From positions 1 through 60,993 of the forward strand of contig NZ_DASPLO010000137.1 of NCBI RefSeq assembly GCF_035627495.1: 60,993 nucleotides of DNA, written 5' to 3'. The DNA is from Methylocaldum sp035627495 (GTDB taxonomy: Bacteria; Pseudomonadota; Gammaproteobacteria; Methylococcales; Methylococcaceae). The stretch's first letter is position 1, and each line of letters opens with the position of its first letter. The notes under the pieces were generated by a model, which had not been told where the DNA came from, did no database searches, and saw only the letters and a list, made by a program, of their open reading frames with translations. Position numbers and translations under genes: made by a program. This document shows, piece after piece, positions 51,405 through 59,941 of the stretch.

Positions 51405-51905
51405 ATGTTCGATTTTTTCGTCAAATCAGGACTCAAGCGCACGCTGTTCCTGGCTTTATGCTGGTGGGCATTGACCGAGGACTTATTGGCTTGGGCCTTC
51501 GGTGGGCCGGTCATCCTCCTCGCGCTTGCGTCAAGCTTCCTCCTCGGTCCCCCCGGACACCGGACTCTACACAGCCTGCCGCGCTTCCTCGGTTTCTTCC
51601 TTTGGCATTCGCTGCGCGGCGGGATCGATGTCGCCCGGCGCGCCTTGCACCCGCAAATGCCGTTGGCGCCGGCACTCGTGGCTTTCCCCCTGCGCCTGGA
51701 CGACGAGGCGGCCTGCGTACTTCTCGTCAACACCATCAATTTGCTGCCCGGCACCGTGGTTGCGGAATTCGAGGAACAGCGTCTGCTGGTGCATGTCCTG
51801 GACAGGCGGCTGCCGATTCTGGAGTCTCTGCGAACGGTGGAGGAGCGGGTGGCGGACCTGTTCAGCCATTCCCTCGATGACTCCGGGAGGACACCCCGTG
51901 CCTGA
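51405..51905 (+). CDS. mrpE: Mrp-type Na+/H+ antiporter subunit E
   Basis: The 166-residue MnhE/MrpE protein has two N-terminal membrane helices (LALCWWALTEDLL and PVILLALASSFLL) and the family signature VNTINLLPGTVVAEFEEQRL followed by VHVLD. The ATG at 51405 with GGAAGG upstream starts at the first helix, so the 24 extra upstream codons are rejected. It is the first gene of the antiporter operon and overlaps the next start by 8 bases. MrpE is a small accessory subunit needed for full activity. Confidence 0.9.
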   Translation: MFDFFVKSGLKRTLFLALCWWALTEDLLAWAFGGPVILLALASSFLLGPPGHRTLHSLPRFLGFFLWHSLRGGIDVARRALHPQMPLAPALVAFPLRLDDEAACVLLVNTINLLPGTVVAEFEEQRLLVHVLDRRLPILESLRTVEERVADLFSHSLDDSGRTPRA

Positions 51906-52173
51906 CCTCGATCTGGAACTTGCCTTTTTTCTGCTCCTCAACATTGCCGCCGGGCTGCTGCGCATCGTGCGCGGCCCGACCCCGGCCGATTGCATGCTGG
52001 CGGTGCAATTGTTCGGCACTACCGGCGTAGCGGTTCTGTTGCTCTTGGCGGAGGCGCAGAATTTGCCGGCGCTCCGGGACGTGGCCTTGACGTTCGTACT
52101 GCTCGCGGTGCTTGCAACGGTGGCGTTCGTGAAGCGGTTCTCCGTCCGCAGCGGTGAGGACGGCGAATCATGA
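51898..52173 (+). CDS. mrpF: Mrp-type antiporter subunit F
   Basis: The 91-residue protein has three membrane helices and the MrpF motif LRIVRGPTPADCMLAVQLFG. The start is a GTG at 51898 after GGGAGG, inside the end of mrpE; the longer open frame through mrpE is a shadow. It overlaps mrpG by 4 bp (ATGA). MrpF is a small membrane subunit of the multi-subunit cation/proton antiporter. Confidence 0.9.
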   Translation: MPDLDLELAFFLLLNIAAGLLRIVRGPTPADCMLAVQLFGTTGVAVLLLLAEAQNLPALRDVALTFVLLAVLATVAFVKRFSVRSGEDGES

Positions 52174-52499
52174 ACGAGATTGCACTCCAATGGTTTTCGG
52201 CCTTCACGCTGTTTCTCGGGGTTTTTTTCTTCTTTGCCGGAACCGTCGGCCTGCTGCGCTTCCCCGATGTATACACCCGGATCCACGCCCTCACCAAAGC
52301 CGACAACCTGGGCCTTGGCCTGGTCATCTTCGGCTTGATGCTGCAGGCCGAATCGTGGGCCGTAATACTGAAACTCTTGCTGATCTGGCTGCTCGCGCTA
52401 CCGGCCAGCGCCACGGCCTGCCACTTGCTCGCCCGTCATGCCTTGCGGTCCGAACAGCCACCCCGGACCGGTGCTCCCGCCCGAAAGGAATCTCGGTAA
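52170..52499 (+). CDS. mrpG: Mrp-type antiporter subunit G
   Basis: The 109-residue MnhG/MrpG protein has three helices and the family motif GLLRFPDVYTRIHALTKADN. The charged C-terminal tail is cytoplasmic. It overlaps mrpF by 4 bp, and its stop overlaps the next ATG by one base (TAATG), so translation is likely coupled through the operon. Confidence 0.92.
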   Translation: MNEIALQWFSAFTLFLGVFFFFAGTVGLLRFPDVYTRIHALTKADNLGLGLVIFGLMLQAESWAVILKLLLIWLLALPASATACHLLARHALRSEQPPRTGAPARKESR

Positions 52500-52771
52500 T
52501 GCCCGGCGAAACGGTGGACATTCTGCTCGCCGCGATCCTGATTTGGATTGCCTGGCGGACGGAGATTACCGCCGATCTGTTCAAGGCCGTGGTGTTGCTG
52601 ATCATCTTCGGCCTATTGATGACGCTGGCCTGGGTAAGGCTGAACGCTCCGGATATCGCCCTGGCCGAAACAGCCATAGGGACCGGCCTGACCGGCGCCT
52701 TGCTGCTCGACGCCGTGGCGCATATTACGGGGAAACGCAGGCGGCGGCTTGGACGGAGTGATCGCTCATGA
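52499..52771 (+). CDS. DUF4040-type antiporter subunit (MrpA C-terminal/MbhD-like)
   Basis: The 90-residue protein has three helices and ends in RLNAPDIALAETAIGTGLTG, the DUF4040 signature that in long MrpA proteins lies after the NuoL-like part and that forms a separate subunit in Mbh/Mbx-type complexes. The ATG at 52499 is used; the open frame further upstream is a shadow through mrpG. Its separate existence shows that MrpA is split here. Confidence 0.85.
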   Translation: MPGETVDILLAAILIWIAWRTEITADLFKAVVLLIIFGLLMTLAWVRLNAPDIALAETAIGTGLTGALLLDAVAHITGKRRRRLGRSDRS

Positions 52772-53517
52772 GTGCGGTCGAGCCGGAAGAGCATGGTCTC
52801 ATCCGGCCCATCGCCGCCGCGCTCGCGTCAGCGCTGGGCATTGGGCTGATCGTCGCGATATTCGCGCTCCCGAGGCCAGTCGTCGGTTTGGCCGCGCTTG
52901 TCGCGGCGCATCTGGAAGAGAGCGGCGTTCGGCATCCGGTAACGGCCGTACTGCTGAATTACCGGGGCTACGACACCTTGCTGGAGATCGCGGTTCTGTT
53001 GTTGGCGGTTCTGGGCGTCTCGGCATTCCGGCCTGCCGGTCCGGTTGCCACGTACCGGCCGCGACCCGACTCCGGCCCCGTGCTCGCGGCCCTGATTCGT
53101 CTGATAATTCCCCTCATCGTTCTTACTGCGGGGTATCTATTGTGGGCAGGCGCGCACCGGCCGGGCGGAGCATTCCAGGCCGCAGCGGTGCTCGCCGGCG
53201 GCGGCGTTCTGCTGCGACTGACCGGCCTGATTCCAAGCTTCCGATCGCCGCCCCTGTGGCTTCGCATGGCGCTTTTTTTGGGTTTCGACGTATTTCTGAT
53301 CGTTGCCGCCCTGCCCCTGGGTGAAGGATCGAGGCTGCTGGAATACCGGGCGGCACGGGCGGGAATTGCGATCCTTGTCGTGGAATCGGCGTTGACCCTG
53401 TCGATCGCAGCGATCCTCGTGACTTTGTTCGTCGGCGCGGCGCCTTCCCGGATTCGAAATAAGCGATCGACCGAATCGGCACGCCTGCCGCAGAACGATA
53501 GGGCCGGACAACCATGA
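52768..53517 (+). CDS. mrpB: MnhB-related antiporter subunit
   Basis: The 249-residue protein combines an N-terminal part with TAVLLNYRGYDTLLEIAVLL, as in MrpA C-terminal or MbhE regions, and a C-terminal MnhB domain with HRPGGAFQAAAVLAGG and VESALTLSIAAILVTLF. This joins in one chain what is often divided between MrpA and MrpB. It overlaps both neighbours by 4 bp. Six or seven membrane helices are expected. Confidence 0.85.
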   Translation: MSAVEPEEHGLIRPIAAALASALGIGLIVAIFALPRPVVGLAALVAAHLEESGVRHPVTAVLLNYRGYDTLLEIAVLLLAVLGVSAFRPAGPVATYRPRPDSGPVLAALIRLIIPLIVLTAGYLLWAGAHRPGGAFQAAAVLAGGGVLLRLTGLIPSFRSPPLWLRMALFLGFDVFLIVAALPLGEGSRLLEYRAARAGIAILVVESALTLSIAAILVTLFVGAAPSRIRNKRSTESARLPQNDRAGQP

Positions 53518-53831
53518 TCGGCGGCGGGCTGATCTATGCCATAGCCGGTGCCATCCTGTTTTCCCTCGGCCTTTACGGGCTCGTCGTTCATCCGCACCTG
53601 ATGCGTAAGCTGATCGCCTTCAACATCACGGGCAGCGGCGTATTCCTGGTCCTCGTGGGGCTGCCGCAGCGAATGGCCGGAACGCCGCCGGATCGGGTCT
53701 CGGAGGCCCTGGTGCTCACCGGCATTGTCGTCGCGGTAAGCGCCACCGCTTTCGGGCTGGCGCTCGTGCGGCGTTTCTACGATCTAACCGGAAAGACACG
53801 CCTGCCGAACGACCCGCGGCCCGAGCCATGA
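53514..53831 (+). CDS. mrpC: Mrp-type antiporter subunit C (NuoK-like)
   Basis: The 105-residue NuoK/MrpC-like protein has three helices. GLYGLVVHPHLMRKLIAFNI and ALVLTGIVVAVSATAFGLAL correspond to the two conserved helices of NuoK. It links the small subunits to the antiporter-like subunits. Both ends overlap neighbours by 4 bp. Confidence 0.9.
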   Translation: MIGGGLIYAIAGAILFSLGLYGLVVHPHLMRKLIAFNITGSGVFLVLVGLPQRMAGTPPDRVSEALVLTGIVVAVSATAFGLALVRRFYDLTGKTRLPNDPRPEP

Positions 53832-55324
53832 CCGGAATATCGTCGGTCGCACCTTGGATACCGTCGCTGATCCTGCTTCCGCTGGCAGCCGGAAGCCTGT
53901 CCTTTCTCTTCGGACCGCGGAGCAGCCTGGGTCTCGTCGCCGCAACGCCCGTAGGAATCGGGTTCGCGCTGATACAGCTTCTTCTCGAATTCAACGATAC
54001 GGGCCTCCAGCATTATCCGGTCGGAAGCTGGGGCTCACCCCTCGGCATCGAATTTCGCGCCGACGGCCTGAGCCTGGTGATGCTGGGCATGACCGCGACG
54101 GTGGGGATTTTCATCAGTCTCTATGCTCTGGGTTATTTTTCCGGCGAGCAGGCTGGCGGCGTCTGGTTCTGGCCGCTCTGGTGGTTTTTGTGGGCCGCGC
54201 TCAACGCTCTTTTTCTCTCGGCCGACCTGTTCAATCTTTACGTGACCCTGGAGCTGCTCAGCTTGAGCGCCGCCGGTCTGGTCACGCTCAGTGGCGAGTG
54301 GGAGTCGCTCGCGGCGGGGCTTCGCTATCTCCTGGCAGCCTTGGCGGGATCGCTGGCTTATCTCATGGGAGTGGCGCTGCTGTACGGCGCTTACGGCACC
54401 CTGTCTTTGGAACTGATGGCCGGATTGATCCGGCCGGAACCCGCAAACGCTTTGGCAGCGAGCCTGATCACCGTGGGCTTGCTGCTCAAGACCGCTCTTT
54501 TCCCGCTGCATTTCTGGCTACCGCCGGCCCATGGAAGCGCGTTGCCGCCGGTCAGCGCCCTGCTGTCGGGACTGGTGATCAAAGCGTCTTTTTACATGCT
54601 GTTGCGCCTCTGGTTCGAAGTCTTTCCGTCCGCGCTGACGCCGGTCTTCGCTCAAGGAATAGGCATCTTAGGCGCCATCGCCGTCTTTTCGGGCGCTTGG
54701 CTCGCGTTTCACCAGGAAAAACTGAAAATGCTGATCGCCTGGTCGACGGTGGCCCAGATCGGCTATTTGTTTCTGACCTTCCCCTTGGCCTCGGCATCTC
54801 CGGCCGGCGCGCTGACCGCCTTGAGCGGCGGCGTGTACCTGGCCCTGTCGCATGCCATGGCCAAGGCCGCCCTGTTTCTGGCGGCCGGCGCCATGCTGAA
54901 GGTGACCGGCGAAGACCGGATCGACCGGCTCGAAGGCGTGGGCCGGCACCTGCCCGTGAGCCTATTCGCCTTCGCCATAGCCGGAGTCAGCCTCATGGGC
55001 CTGCCGCCCAGCGGCGGATTCATCGCCAAGTGGCTGCTGCTCGATGCCGCGCTGGCCACCGGCCAATGGTGGTGGGCCGTGGTTCTGATTCTCGGAAGCC
55101 TTCTGACCGCCGCCTACATCTTCCGGGTTTTGCGGCGCTGCTTTCTGGCGCCCCCGGAGCATGCCGTTTTCCATTCGGTACCGGTTGTCATGCCTATAGC
55201 CGCATTTTCCCTGGCCGGCATCGCTTTGCTCTTGGGTCTGACGGCGGTCTTTCCGCTCAGGCTTTTGGAAAAAAGCGCGCCCTACGTCGCCGAAGCGGCC
55301 ATTCCATTCACAGTAGTCCCATGA
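53828..55324 (+). CDS. mrpD: NuoM/N/MrpD-like proton-translocating subunit 1
   Basis: The 498-residue protein has about 14 membrane helices of the complex I antiporter family. Key charges are present: TM5 Glu E142 in LYVTLELLSLSA, TM7 Lys in LLLKTALFPLHFWLP, TM8 Lys in LVIKASFYML and the helix-12 region around LSGGVYLALSHAMAKAALFL. It is the first of three such subunits in the operon. It overlaps the next gene by 4 bp. Confidence 0.9.
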   Translation: MTGISSVAPWIPSLILLPLAAGSLSFLFGPRSSLGLVAATPVGIGFALIQLLLEFNDTGLQHYPVGSWGSPLGIEFRADGLSLVMLGMTATVGIFISLYALGYFSGEQAGGVWFWPLWWFLWAALNALFLSADLFNLYVTLELLSLSAAGLVTLSGEWESLAAGLRYLLAALAGSLAYLMGVALLYGAYGTLSLELMAGLIRPEPANALAASLITVGLLLKTALFPLHFWLPPAHGSALPPVSALLSGLVIKASFYMLLRLWFEVFPSALTPVFAQGIGILGAIAVFSGAWLAFHQEKLKMLIAWSTVAQIGYLFLTFPLASASPAGALTALSGGVYLALSHAMAKAALFLAAGAMLKVTGEDRIDRLEGVGRHLPVSLFAFAIAGVSLMGLPPSGGFIAKWLLLDAALATGQWWWAVVLILGSLLTAAYIFRVLRRCFLAPPEHAVFHSVPVVMPIAAFSLAGIALLLGLTAVFPLRLLEKSAPYVAEAAIPFTVVP

Positions 55325-56814
55325 TCCCCGATCCCTGGCTGCCCCTTCTGATCGTATTGAGCTCTCTCCTGACCGGCGTGCTCATTTTCTTCGTGGGTGA
55401 GGAACAGCATCGCACCCGCTCGACTCTCAATCTAGTCGGGGCAGTGGCCAAGCTTCTGCTGGTGGGCGTCATGGTGTGGGGCGTATTCCATCGGCATCGT
55501 TACGAAACCCGGCTGCCGCTGCTGCCTGACCAGGATTTCGTGCTGCGCGCCGATGCGATGGGCATGCTGTTCGTGGGGCTTTCCTCCGTGCTGTGGCTGC
55601 TCACCACCATCTACGCCATCGGCTATCTCGAAGGCTCCCCCCACCGCAGCCGGTTTTTCGGTTTTTTCAGCCTGTGCGTGACCTCCACCATGGGCATCGC
55701 GCTGGCCGGCGATCTCATCACCTTTATGCTCTTTTATGAGCTGTTGACCCTATCGACCTACCCCCTGGTGGTACATCGCGGCACTCCGGAGGCGCTGCAT
55801 GCCGGGAAAGTCTATTTGAAATACACGCTGACCGGCGGTGCACTGCTGCTGGTGGGTATCGTTTGGCTGTACAACGTGGCCGGATCGGTTGAATTTACCG
55901 AGCGCGGCGCACTGGCGCAGGTTTCGGAGATTCACCATCCGGCCCTTCTCGCGATCTTCGCGATTCTGATCGCAGGGCTCGGAGTCAAGACCGCGCTGGT
56001 GCCGCTGCACGGCTGGCTGCCGGTGGCCATGGTGGCGCCGGCGCCCGTAAGCGCCCTGCTGCACGCCGTGGCCGTGGTGAAGGCCGGCGCCTTCGGCATC
56101 GTGCGCATAGCGTACGACGTGTACGGGGTGGAATTCGCCGCTAGGCTGGGCGTGCTGAAGCCCCTGTCCTGGCTGGCCGGCGTCACCATTATATATGGCT
56201 CATTGCGGGCACTGGCTCAAGACGACCTCAAACGGCGGCTGGCCTATTCCACCATCAGTCAGGTGTCGTACATCGTGCTGGGGATCGGCATACTCGGTCC
56301 GGTAGCGACCATCGGCGGCGTGGTGCATTTGGTGCACCAGGGACTGATGAAGATCACTCTGTTCTTCTGCGCGGGCGATCTGGCGGAGACCCTGGGCATT
56401 CACAAGATTAGCGAAATGAACGGCGTCGGCCGGCGCATGCCCTGGTCCATGGCGGCATTCACCGTGGCGGCCTTGGGCATGATCGGCGTCCCTCCGGTCG
56501 CCGGTTTCGTCAGCAAATGGTATCTCGGCTCGGGGGCGATCGATGCGAAGCAGTACTGGGCACTCGGGGTGCTGGCCGTCAGCACCGCACTCAACGCCGC
56601 CTATTTCCTGCCGATCCTTCACCGCATTTGGTTTCGGCCTGCCAGCGGCGAATGGCCGAAACCGGAGCGTGACGGTCTCGAAACCCGGCCGACGCTGCTG
56701 GTGCCCACTTTGATCACCGCACTTCTCTCCCTTGCCGCCGGACTGTTCGCGGGCGCGCCGTTCAGCCCGCTGGGCTGGGCCAAACTCATTGCGGCCCGGG
56801 AGTACGTTTCATGA
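55321..56814 (+). CDS. NuoM/N/MrpD-like proton-translocating subunit 2
   Basis: The 497-residue protein starts at MIPDPWLPLLIVLSS; a longer open frame running through the previous gene is a shadow. The motifs GDLITFMLFYELLTLSTYPL (TM5 Glu E140), GLGVKTALVPLHGWLP and AVVKAGAFGIVRI hold the conserved acid and lysines. FVSKWYLGSGAIDAKQYW lies near the C-terminus. It is close to NuoM/MrpD and probably forms one proton path. It overlaps the third copy by 4 bp. Confidence 0.9.
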   Translation: MIPDPWLPLLIVLSSLLTGVLIFFVGEEQHRTRSTLNLVGAVAKLLLVGVMVWGVFHRHRYETRLPLLPDQDFVLRADAMGMLFVGLSSVLWLLTTIYAIGYLEGSPHRSRFFGFFSLCVTSTMGIALAGDLITFMLFYELLTLSTYPLVVHRGTPEALHAGKVYLKYTLTGGALLLVGIVWLYNVAGSVEFTERGALAQVSEIHHPALLAIFAILIAGLGVKTALVPLHGWLPVAMVAPAPVSALLHAVAVVKAGAFGIVRIAYDVYGVEFAARLGVLKPLSWLAGVTIIYGSLRALAQDDLKRRLAYSTISQVSYIVLGIGILGPVATIGGVVHLVHQGLMKITLFFCAGDLAETLGIHKISEMNGVGRRMPWSMAAFTVAALGMIGVPPVAGFVSKWYLGSGAIDAKQYWALGVLAVSTALNAAYFLPILHRIWFRPASGEWPKPERDGLETRPTLLVPTLITALLSLAAGLFAGAPFSPLGWAKLIAAREYVS

Positions 56815-58544
56815 GCCCCGAATGGCTGGTTGCCGCCACCTTGCTCGCACCGCTGTGCCTGGCTGCGGGGGTAATCATGGCCTCGGCGTGCTCCCAGGCG
56901 TTGGCTGTCGCGCCCTGGGCGGCGCTGCCCGGTCTCATCCTGGCGGCGGCACCGGAATTCCGCCTCGAACTGCCCTGGCTATTGCTCGGCACGCGTCTGG
57001 GACTGGATGCCACGGGCCGGATATTTCTGATATTCACCGCTCTGCTCTGGCTGATCGCCGGGCTTTATGCCCGGGCTTATCTGGCCTCCGATCCCCAACG
57101 CCATCGTTTCACGGCATTTTTTCTGATCACGATGGCGGGCAACCTGGGTGTCGTTCTGGCCCGGGACGTGGCGAGCTTTTATTTGTTCTTTGCGCTGATG
57201 ACTTTTTCCGCCTACGGGCTGATCGTGCACGAAGGCGGGGAAGACGCATACCGCGCGGGCCGGATCTATCTGATCCTCGCCATCTTCGGGGAAGTCCTGC
57301 TGTTCGTTGCCTTTCTGCTGAGCGTGAGCGCCGCGGAGAGTCTGTATCTCGACGAGATTCCGAAGGCGGTCGCCCTATCGCCGCTGCGGGATCTGATGGT
57401 GGCGCTATTCCTCGGCGGTTTCGGGGTCAAGGTGGGCGTCCTGGTGCTTCACGTCTGGCTGCCTTTAGCCCATCCGGTCGCCCCCACGCCCGCCAGCGCG
57501 GTGCTGAGCGGCGTCATCATCAAGGCCGGGCTCTTGGGCTGGCTGCGTTTTCTGCCGCTGGGACAGGCGGCGCTTCCAGAGTGGGGCTACGGGTTGGCGG
57601 CCGCCGGGCTTGCCGCGGCGTTCTATGGTGCGGGGGCGGGATTGGTCCAAAAGGATTCCAAAACCGTGCTGGCCTACTCGAGCATCAGCCAGATGGGGCT
57701 GATCACCGTACCGGTGGGACTGGGTCTTGCAGCGCCGGCCGACTGGCCACCGGCTTTAACGGCGGTCGCGGTGTATGCCGTCCATCACGCTTTGGCCAAG
57801 GGGGCCTTGTTTTTGGGAGTGGGCGTCGCGCGGACGGCGGCTCGGAATGCGCGGCAACTTCGCTGGATCATGGCCGGACTCCTGTTGCCCGCGCTGGCCT
57901 TGGCGGGAGCTCCCTTTACCAGCGGTGCGCTCGCCAAGGAGTCGCTCAAAAAAGCGATCGGCTCGGCGCCGGAGCCATTGCAGGATGGGCTATCTTGGGC
58001 GTTAGCTTTGGCGGCGGTGGGAACCATGCTGTTGCTCGCACGGTTTCTTTATTTAGTCCGGCATGAGGCGCTGTTGGAAGCCCATGGCACCCGGAATCGC
58101 AGTCTGGGCTATGCCTGGGGGCTGGCGCTGCTCAGCGTGCTGACGCTCACCTGGGTCGTGTTCGGGGATGCAGCACGCGCCTTTTTCGAGCATGCGCTGG
58201 AACCCAAGGTTCTCTGGAGCGAACTATGGCCGGTGGGCAGCGGCATTTTGCTAGCCTACCTGTTCGGCCGTTGGCTTCACCGTTCCGCACCTCCGATACC
58301 GGCGGGCGATCTGCTCGTGCCGGCGGAACGGATGATGCTCCGCGCGTGGACAGCCTTGAAAAACCTTTGGAGCGCACGGTTCCGAAGACCGGCTCTGGTA
58401 CCTTGGAAACTCCTTGGTCGCCTGCTGGGACGGTCCTTGGCTCAAGGCCAGTCCTGGTTGGAAAGCATGGCCGTCGCCGGAGCCCTTTTTCTCGTGTTGA
58501 TCCTGTTTTTCATCCTGGCATTGCTCCCGAAGAGCTCCGGCTAA
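56811..58544 (+). CDS. NuoL/M/N-like subunit 3 with altered TM5
   Basis: The 577-residue protein of the same family keeps the lysines (GGFGVKVGVLVLHVWLPLAH; VIIKAGLLGWLRF) but reads VASFYLFFALMTFSAYG where the other two copies have a Glu (FYE.., TLE..). A128 thus replaces the usual TM5 Glu. The C-terminus is about 80 residues longer, with a basic amphipathic stretch (RAWTALKNLWSARFRRP) and a final helix, reminiscent of NuoL's lateral helix. It is the last gene of the operon and is followed by a bidirectional terminator. Confidence 0.88.
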   Translation: MSPEWLVAATLLAPLCLAAGVIMASACSQALAVAPWAALPGLILAAAPEFRLELPWLLLGTRLGLDATGRIFLIFTALLWLIAGLYARAYLASDPQRHRFTAFFLITMAGNLGVVLARDVASFYLFFALMTFSAYGLIVHEGGEDAYRAGRIYLILAIFGEVLLFVAFLLSVSAAESLYLDEIPKAVALSPLRDLMVALFLGGFGVKVGVLVLHVWLPLAHPVAPTPASAVLSGVIIKAGLLGWLRFLPLGQAALPEWGYGLAAAGLAAAFYGAGAGLVQKDSKTVLAYSSISQMGLITVPVGLGLAAPADWPPALTAVAVYAVHHALAKGALFLGVGVARTAARNARQLRWIMAGLLLPALALAGAPFTSGALAKESLKKAIGSAPEPLQDGLSWALALAAVGTMLLLARFLYLVRHEALLEAHGTRNRSLGYAWGLALLSVLTLTWVVFGDAARAFFEHALEPKVLWSELWPVGSGILLAYLFGRWLHRSAPPIPAGDLLVPAERMMLRAWTALKNLWSARFRRPALVPWKLLGRLLGRSLAQGQSWLESMAVAGALFLVLILFFILALLPKSSG

Positions 58545-58574
58545 AAATAGAACGAACTAGCCAGAAAAATCAGC

Positions 58575-58596
58575 AACCACCCGCGAGCGGGTGGTT
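58575..58596. terminator. Bidirectional terminator between convergent genes
   Basis: AACCACCCGC and GCGGGTGGTT form a perfect 10-bp stem around GA. On the minus strand it is followed by GCTGATTTTTC, a good T-run; on the plus strand by TGATAAAG, which is weaker. It separates the Mrp operon from the convergent His/Met-rich protein gene. Confidence 0.7.
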
Positions 58597-58660
58597 TGAT
58601 AAAGGCTCCGTGCTACATGGCACGCGGGCAAAATCGCATTCGCACGGCTCTCAAAACCGC

Positions 58661-59407
58661 CTATGGTTTGGCCGGGGTGGCGCCCGGCATCTTTTCCAGG
58701 AGGTCGATCACTTTCAGGCTCGAGTCCGCCAGCTCTTGGGTTCTCGCCATCCGCTTGGTTTGCTCATCGGCCATCATGTCTTTATACGACTGGCTTTGCA
58801 TCGCCCGAGTCACGATCGTGCGGGCGTCGCTGATCATTTTCCGGCCATGCTCGATCGAAACGGGATCGACCTTGGGCGACATGCCCATTTGGCCCAGCAT
58901 GATCTGTTCGGACCCGTCGGTCGCCATGACTAAGGCGTGATTCAGCGCCAGATGGATATGGTGCATGGTCATGGCCTTGTCGCTCGGAAACTCGTGCTTC
59001 ATGCCTTCCTGGATATTGGCCACGTTCATCATCGCTTGGCCGAGATCGTGGGTGTATTGCATCGTCGCCCCGGTCTTCCCGACTTCCTCATGCAGCTTTT
59101 GCATGGCCGGCCCTTCCATGCCGCGCTTGATCAAGTCTTTGCCATCGGTAAACATCTCCCGGCTGTGGCTTGAGGTCAGATCATCGATGTCCGCCTTCAC
59201 TTTGGGATCCATATTCATGGCGGCAATCATCTGGTAGTTGGCTCCTTGGGCCACCATCTCCAAGCCGTGGTTCATCATGCTGATGTGAATATGGTGCAAA
59301 GGCATCTCCGCCTTTTCCTGGGCGTACGCCGAAGGCGTGCCCGCGAGGGCGCACGACATCAGTACGGCTACGACAACATTGCCAAAAGAATCAACTACCC
59401 TGTTCAT
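58661..59407 (-). CDS. His/Met-rich periplasmic protein with internal duplication
   Basis: The 248-residue exported protein (signal VVVAVLMSCALAGTPSAYA) is all-helical in character and contains the same module twice. Copy 1 (about 38-103) starts HHIHISMMNHGLEM and contains MNMDPKVKADIDDL. Copy 2 (about 149-210) starts HHIHLALNHALVM and contains MGMSPKVDPVSIEHGRKMI. Each begins with an HHIH cluster and is rich in Met and His, a composition typical of periplasmic copper-binding proteins. I recognise no named family. It is monocistronic, between a terminator and a 530-bp gap. Confidence 0.8.
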   Translation of the reverse strand: MNRVVDSFGNVVVAVLMSCALAGTPSAYAQEKAEMPLHHIHISMMNHGLEMVAQGANYQMIAAMNMDPKVKADIDDLTSSHSREMFTDGKDLIKRGMEGPAMQKLHEEVGKTGATMQYTHDLGQAMMNVANIQEGMKHEFPSDKAMTMHHIHLALNHALVMATDGSEQIMLGQMGMSPKVDPVSIEHGRKMISDARTIVTRAMQSQSYKDMMADEQTKRMARTQELADSSLKVIDLLEKMPGATPAKP

Positions 59408-59896
59408 GGCTCATCTCCTTTCAGGTGGATAACGCTGAGACCTTGATACGACTCGAGGCGAAGGGAAACCCGCGGCTTAAAGTCCGAACAACCGATCTAC
59501 ACCGCGCTTAACGTCATCACCATCGTGTCGGCGACCTCAATGAAATGAGACTCGTGCGTTTTCGCGCGAGTTGCACCCACGCCGCTTTTTTTGAAGATTA
59601 AAAGGCGCGCTCGCCACTCTGCGGCGCATCCCGAGTCCGCGCCGTGCCGTCCATAAACCCGGAGCAATTTTTTATGGCTGATCGAAACCAGGTGAAAAGA
59701 CCTACCGGACTCAGCCATTTCCCGTGACACCGGGCCTGCTTGCCTCGGCAACGGCCGTTTCACGCGGAGCTGTGACTGGCATCGCTGTTGCATCAATCAC
59801 CTCGGCGTTGGGCAGGCGTCCGTCGCGCAGAGTCCCCCTCTTCCTCTGCGTCGGCCGTCAGCCCGCGCGCTCGAGTAATCTCCTCACTTGATTGCA
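59408..59896. other. Intergenic region without a supported gene
   Basis: This region holds the promoter side of the His/Met-rich gene; a GGAG-type site lies just before its start on the minus strand. The 99-residue open frame on the minus strand and others in the region lack ribosome sites and protein character. No tRNA was recognised. Confidence 0.5.
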
Positions 59897-59919
59897 GGCG
59901 CCGCCTGCGAGGCGGCGCC
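59897..59919 (+). terminator. GC-rich hairpin ahead of the small Cys-rich gene
   Basis: GGCGCCGCC (59897-59905), loop TGCGA and GGCGGCGCC (59911-59919) make a perfect 9-bp stem followed by CTATTTTCC. It sits 23 bp before the small gene's ATG and 10 bp before its ribosome site. It might terminate upstream transcripts or act as an attenuator or translation control element for that gene. Confidence 0.5.
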
Positions 59920-59941
59920 CTATTTTCCAAGGACCTGAATC

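Noticed and set aside
59497..59796. A 99-residue minus-strand open frame
   Set aside because: It has no ribosome site, no recognisable motif and erratic composition.
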